In this document: positions 62,822-64,000 of the stretch, piece after piece
Numbering within the stretch: the first letter of the stretch is position 1
How the letters are laid out: each line of letters starts with the position of its first letter
Assembly (NCBI RefSeq): GCF_003326795.1
Contig: NZ_JPWI01000010.1
Location: forward strand, 62,001-126,000
Direction of reading: 5' to 3'
Origin: Thalassospira profundimaris
GTDB lineage: Bacteria; Pseudomonadota; Alphaproteobacteria; Rhodospirillales; Thalassospiraceae
Length of the DNA stretch: 64,000 nucleotides
Translations under genes and position numbers: made by a program
Notes under the pieces: model-generated
Database searches by the model: none
Told to the model about the DNA's origin: nothing
Seen by the model: the letters and a program-made list of their open reading frames with translations, nothing else

Positions 62822-63192
62822 TTCGGGGCTCCGTGAAGGGGGCGAACCATCGTGTCATAACCGGCGATTTTGGCATCGAGAACTTCAAGCGTTTCGGTCA
62901 GGCTGGCAACGCGAATGGCCAGTTCATCGCGATAGGTCTGAAGCAGGTTGCGGCGGGCCTCGATTGTGCTGTCTCCCTCGGCCCGGAGGCGGGCATATAA
63001 AACCCGGTCACGGATCGGCATGCCGAGATCCTTGAGCCGACCCAGAAATTCAAGCCAGCGCAAGACATCATCATCATAGGAACGTCGCCCACCCGGATCA
63101 CGATGTGAGAGGGGTAGCAGGCCGATCTTTTCGTAATACCGCAGGGTGTGGACAGAAAAACCGCTTTTCTCTGCCACTTCGCCAATCATCAT
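62818..63192 (-). CDS. MerR-family transcriptional regulator
   Basis: 124 residues from ATG 63192 (AAAGGTGA upstream). The winged helix is MIGEVAEKSGFSVHTLRYYE, then KIGLLPLSHRDPGGRRSYDD, diagnostic of MerR. The helix LGMPIRDRVLYARLRAEGDS and a coiled-coil dimer helix follow. There are no metal-binding cysteines, so it resembles the small-molecule or stress sensors. Co-transcribed with the CMD protein, the probable target. Confidence 0.9.
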   Translation of the reverse strand: MMIGEVAEKSGFSVHTLRYYEKIGLLPLSHRDPGGRRSYDDDVLRWLEFLGRLKDLGMPIRDRVLYARLRAEGDSTIEARRNLLQTYRDELAIRVASLTETLEVLDAKIAGYDTMVRPLHGAPK

Positions 63193-63410
63193 GACGGTCA
63201 CCTTTGTGTTGAGGTCATTCAATCCTGAACAAGGCTAGGTGCTGGAGTGCATTCTAGGTCAAGCATTATTCTTTGACCGATTTTCATGAGGGGTGGGAAA
63301 ACTGTGATCGGGTGCATATACCAAAGGTTGCGCATGGGCAGATTTCTGCCCAATTCATGTTGGATCATCAGTTCAAACGGGTTGGATGCAACAGCAAGGC
63401 AGTGTCTTCC

Positions 63411-64000
63411 ATGTCTGAAATCGACCGTCGGAATTTTATCAAGGGTGCGGGTGCGCTTGGACTTGCAGGCATGTCTGCATCAATCGGGCAGACTGTCCCG
63501 AGGCTGGCGCGTGCGGCGTCGTCGGCAACGGTGCCCGACGTCATCCGTAAAACCGTTGCATCGACGGGTGAAAAAATACCTGCCGTCGGTCTGGGAAGCT
63601 GGATCACGTTCAATGTCGGCAATGACATGGTGTTGCGGGATCAGTGTGCGAGCGTGGTTTCGGCGTTTTTCAATGCAGGTGGCCGGATGATTGACAGTTC
63701 GCCGATGTATGGATCGGCTCAGGAAGTCATAGGGTATTGCCTTGATAAACTTGGGGCGCATGACCGGGTTTTTTCGACCGACAAGGTTTGGACGTCGGGG
63801 GATGGTGCCGGGCAGATCGCCGAGACGGCAGAACGCTGGCATACAAGGAATTTTGATCTTTTGCAGGTGCATAATCTGGTCGGGATCAATGAAAATCTGC
63901 CGCTTTTGTTCCGGATGAAGGATGAAGGCCGGTTGCGATATGTCGGTATTACGACCTCGCACGGGCGTCGTACCGATGACATGATTGCTTTGATGAAAAA
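63411..64000 (+). CDS. Tat-exported aldo/keto reductase, N-terminal part
   Basis: 196 codons to the window edge. The start shows a twin-arginine signal, DRRNFIKGAGALGLAGMSAS, so the folded enzyme would be exported to the periplasm. After it come aldo/keto reductase blocks: VGLGSWITF, MIDSSPMYGSAQEVIG (Asp and Tyr of the tetrad), STDKVW (Lys) and LQVHNLVG (His), all four catalytic positions. NAD(P)H-dependent oxidoreduction of a carbonyl is expected, though a periplasmic AKR is unusual and needs cofactor exported with it. ATG 63411. The C-terminal half is outside the window. Confidence 0.85.
   Translation, partial: MSEIDRRNFIKGAGALGLAGMSASIGQTVPRLARAASSATVPDVIRKTVASTGEKIPAVGLGSWITFNVGNDMVLRDQCASVVSAFFNAGGRMIDSSPMYGSAQEVIGYCLDKLGAHDRVFSTDKVWTSGDGAGQIAETAERWHTRNFDLLQVHNLVGINENLPLLFRMKDEGRLRYVGITTSHGRRTDDMIALMK

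Noticed and set aside
1-64000. CRISPR arrays, tRNA/rRNA genes, integrases, transposases
   Set aside because: No regular spacer-repeat pattern, no cloverleaf-like tRNA sequence and no recognisable recombinase motif was seen by eye; a covariance-model scan would be needed to exclude small RNAs.

Overview
This is about 64 kb of a free-living alphaproteobacterial chromosome. The gene set points to Rhodospirillales and most resembles Thalassospira, judged from family resemblance only because no search was run. The markers are a plant-type glutamate-cysteine ligase, ubiA/ubiD, ctaA, tldD/pmbA, DUF3422 and DUF4170 proteins, APS-type cysH, TRAP and ABC uptake systems and ACC deaminase. Base composition is moderately GC-rich and even. 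I saw no rRNA, tRNA, CRISPR array, phage or insertion sequence. The only accessory-looking parts are a decayed ccdAB toxin-antitoxin pair near 1.3-1.8 kb and a 112-bp inverted-repeat element near 29.2 kb.

Layout: 1-12.6 kb carries the pmbA N-terminus, a small secreted protein, ccdA with a nonsense-interrupted ccdB, ubiD, a tandem DUF4170 protein, a triple-PAS soluble chemoreceptor, a protein methyltransferase, a cation/proton antiporter, ubiA, rsmE and gshA. 12.6-19 kb holds a chorismate mutase-like gene and a tight operon phnD-phnC-phnE-phnE-glpD facing a divergent DeoR/GlpR-like regulator. 19-23 kb holds fumC, a copper pair (DUF2946 and PCuAC), a DUF985 cupin and a LysE exporter. 23-29 kb is a dppABCDF peptide ABC operon. 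29-31.5 kb holds two tandem threonine aldolase paralogues.

31.5-36.8 kb is the most unusual locus. It is a three-gene operon made of a TPR/outer-membrane barrel protein of the DUF560 (Slam-like, type XI secretion) kind, a secreted FecR-domain protein with a beta-rich C-terminal domain, and a CHASE2-class III nucleotide cyclase. It reads as a possible export-and-sense module. 37-46.3 kb holds tldD, DUF3422, ctaA, a siroheme-synthesis/APS-reductase operon, dgt, a DUF4870-like membrane protein and gor. 46.3-53 kb holds two regulated catabolic units: ACC deaminase with a divergent Lrp-type regulator, and a gluconate unit (TRAP transporter, gluconokinase, LacI-type GntR) with twin perfect palindromic operators.

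53-64 kb holds a YigZ/IMPACT protein, a secreted unknown, a TauE/SafE permease, class II DAHP synthase, a small protein ending in a FliM-like SQDEID motif, nadE, gltX, cysS, a MerR/carboxymuconolactone decarboxylase pair and the start of a Tat-exported aldo/keto reductase. A recurrent feature is a strong RNA hairpin placed right after the substrate-binding-protein gene in all three uptake operons (phn, dpp, dct).
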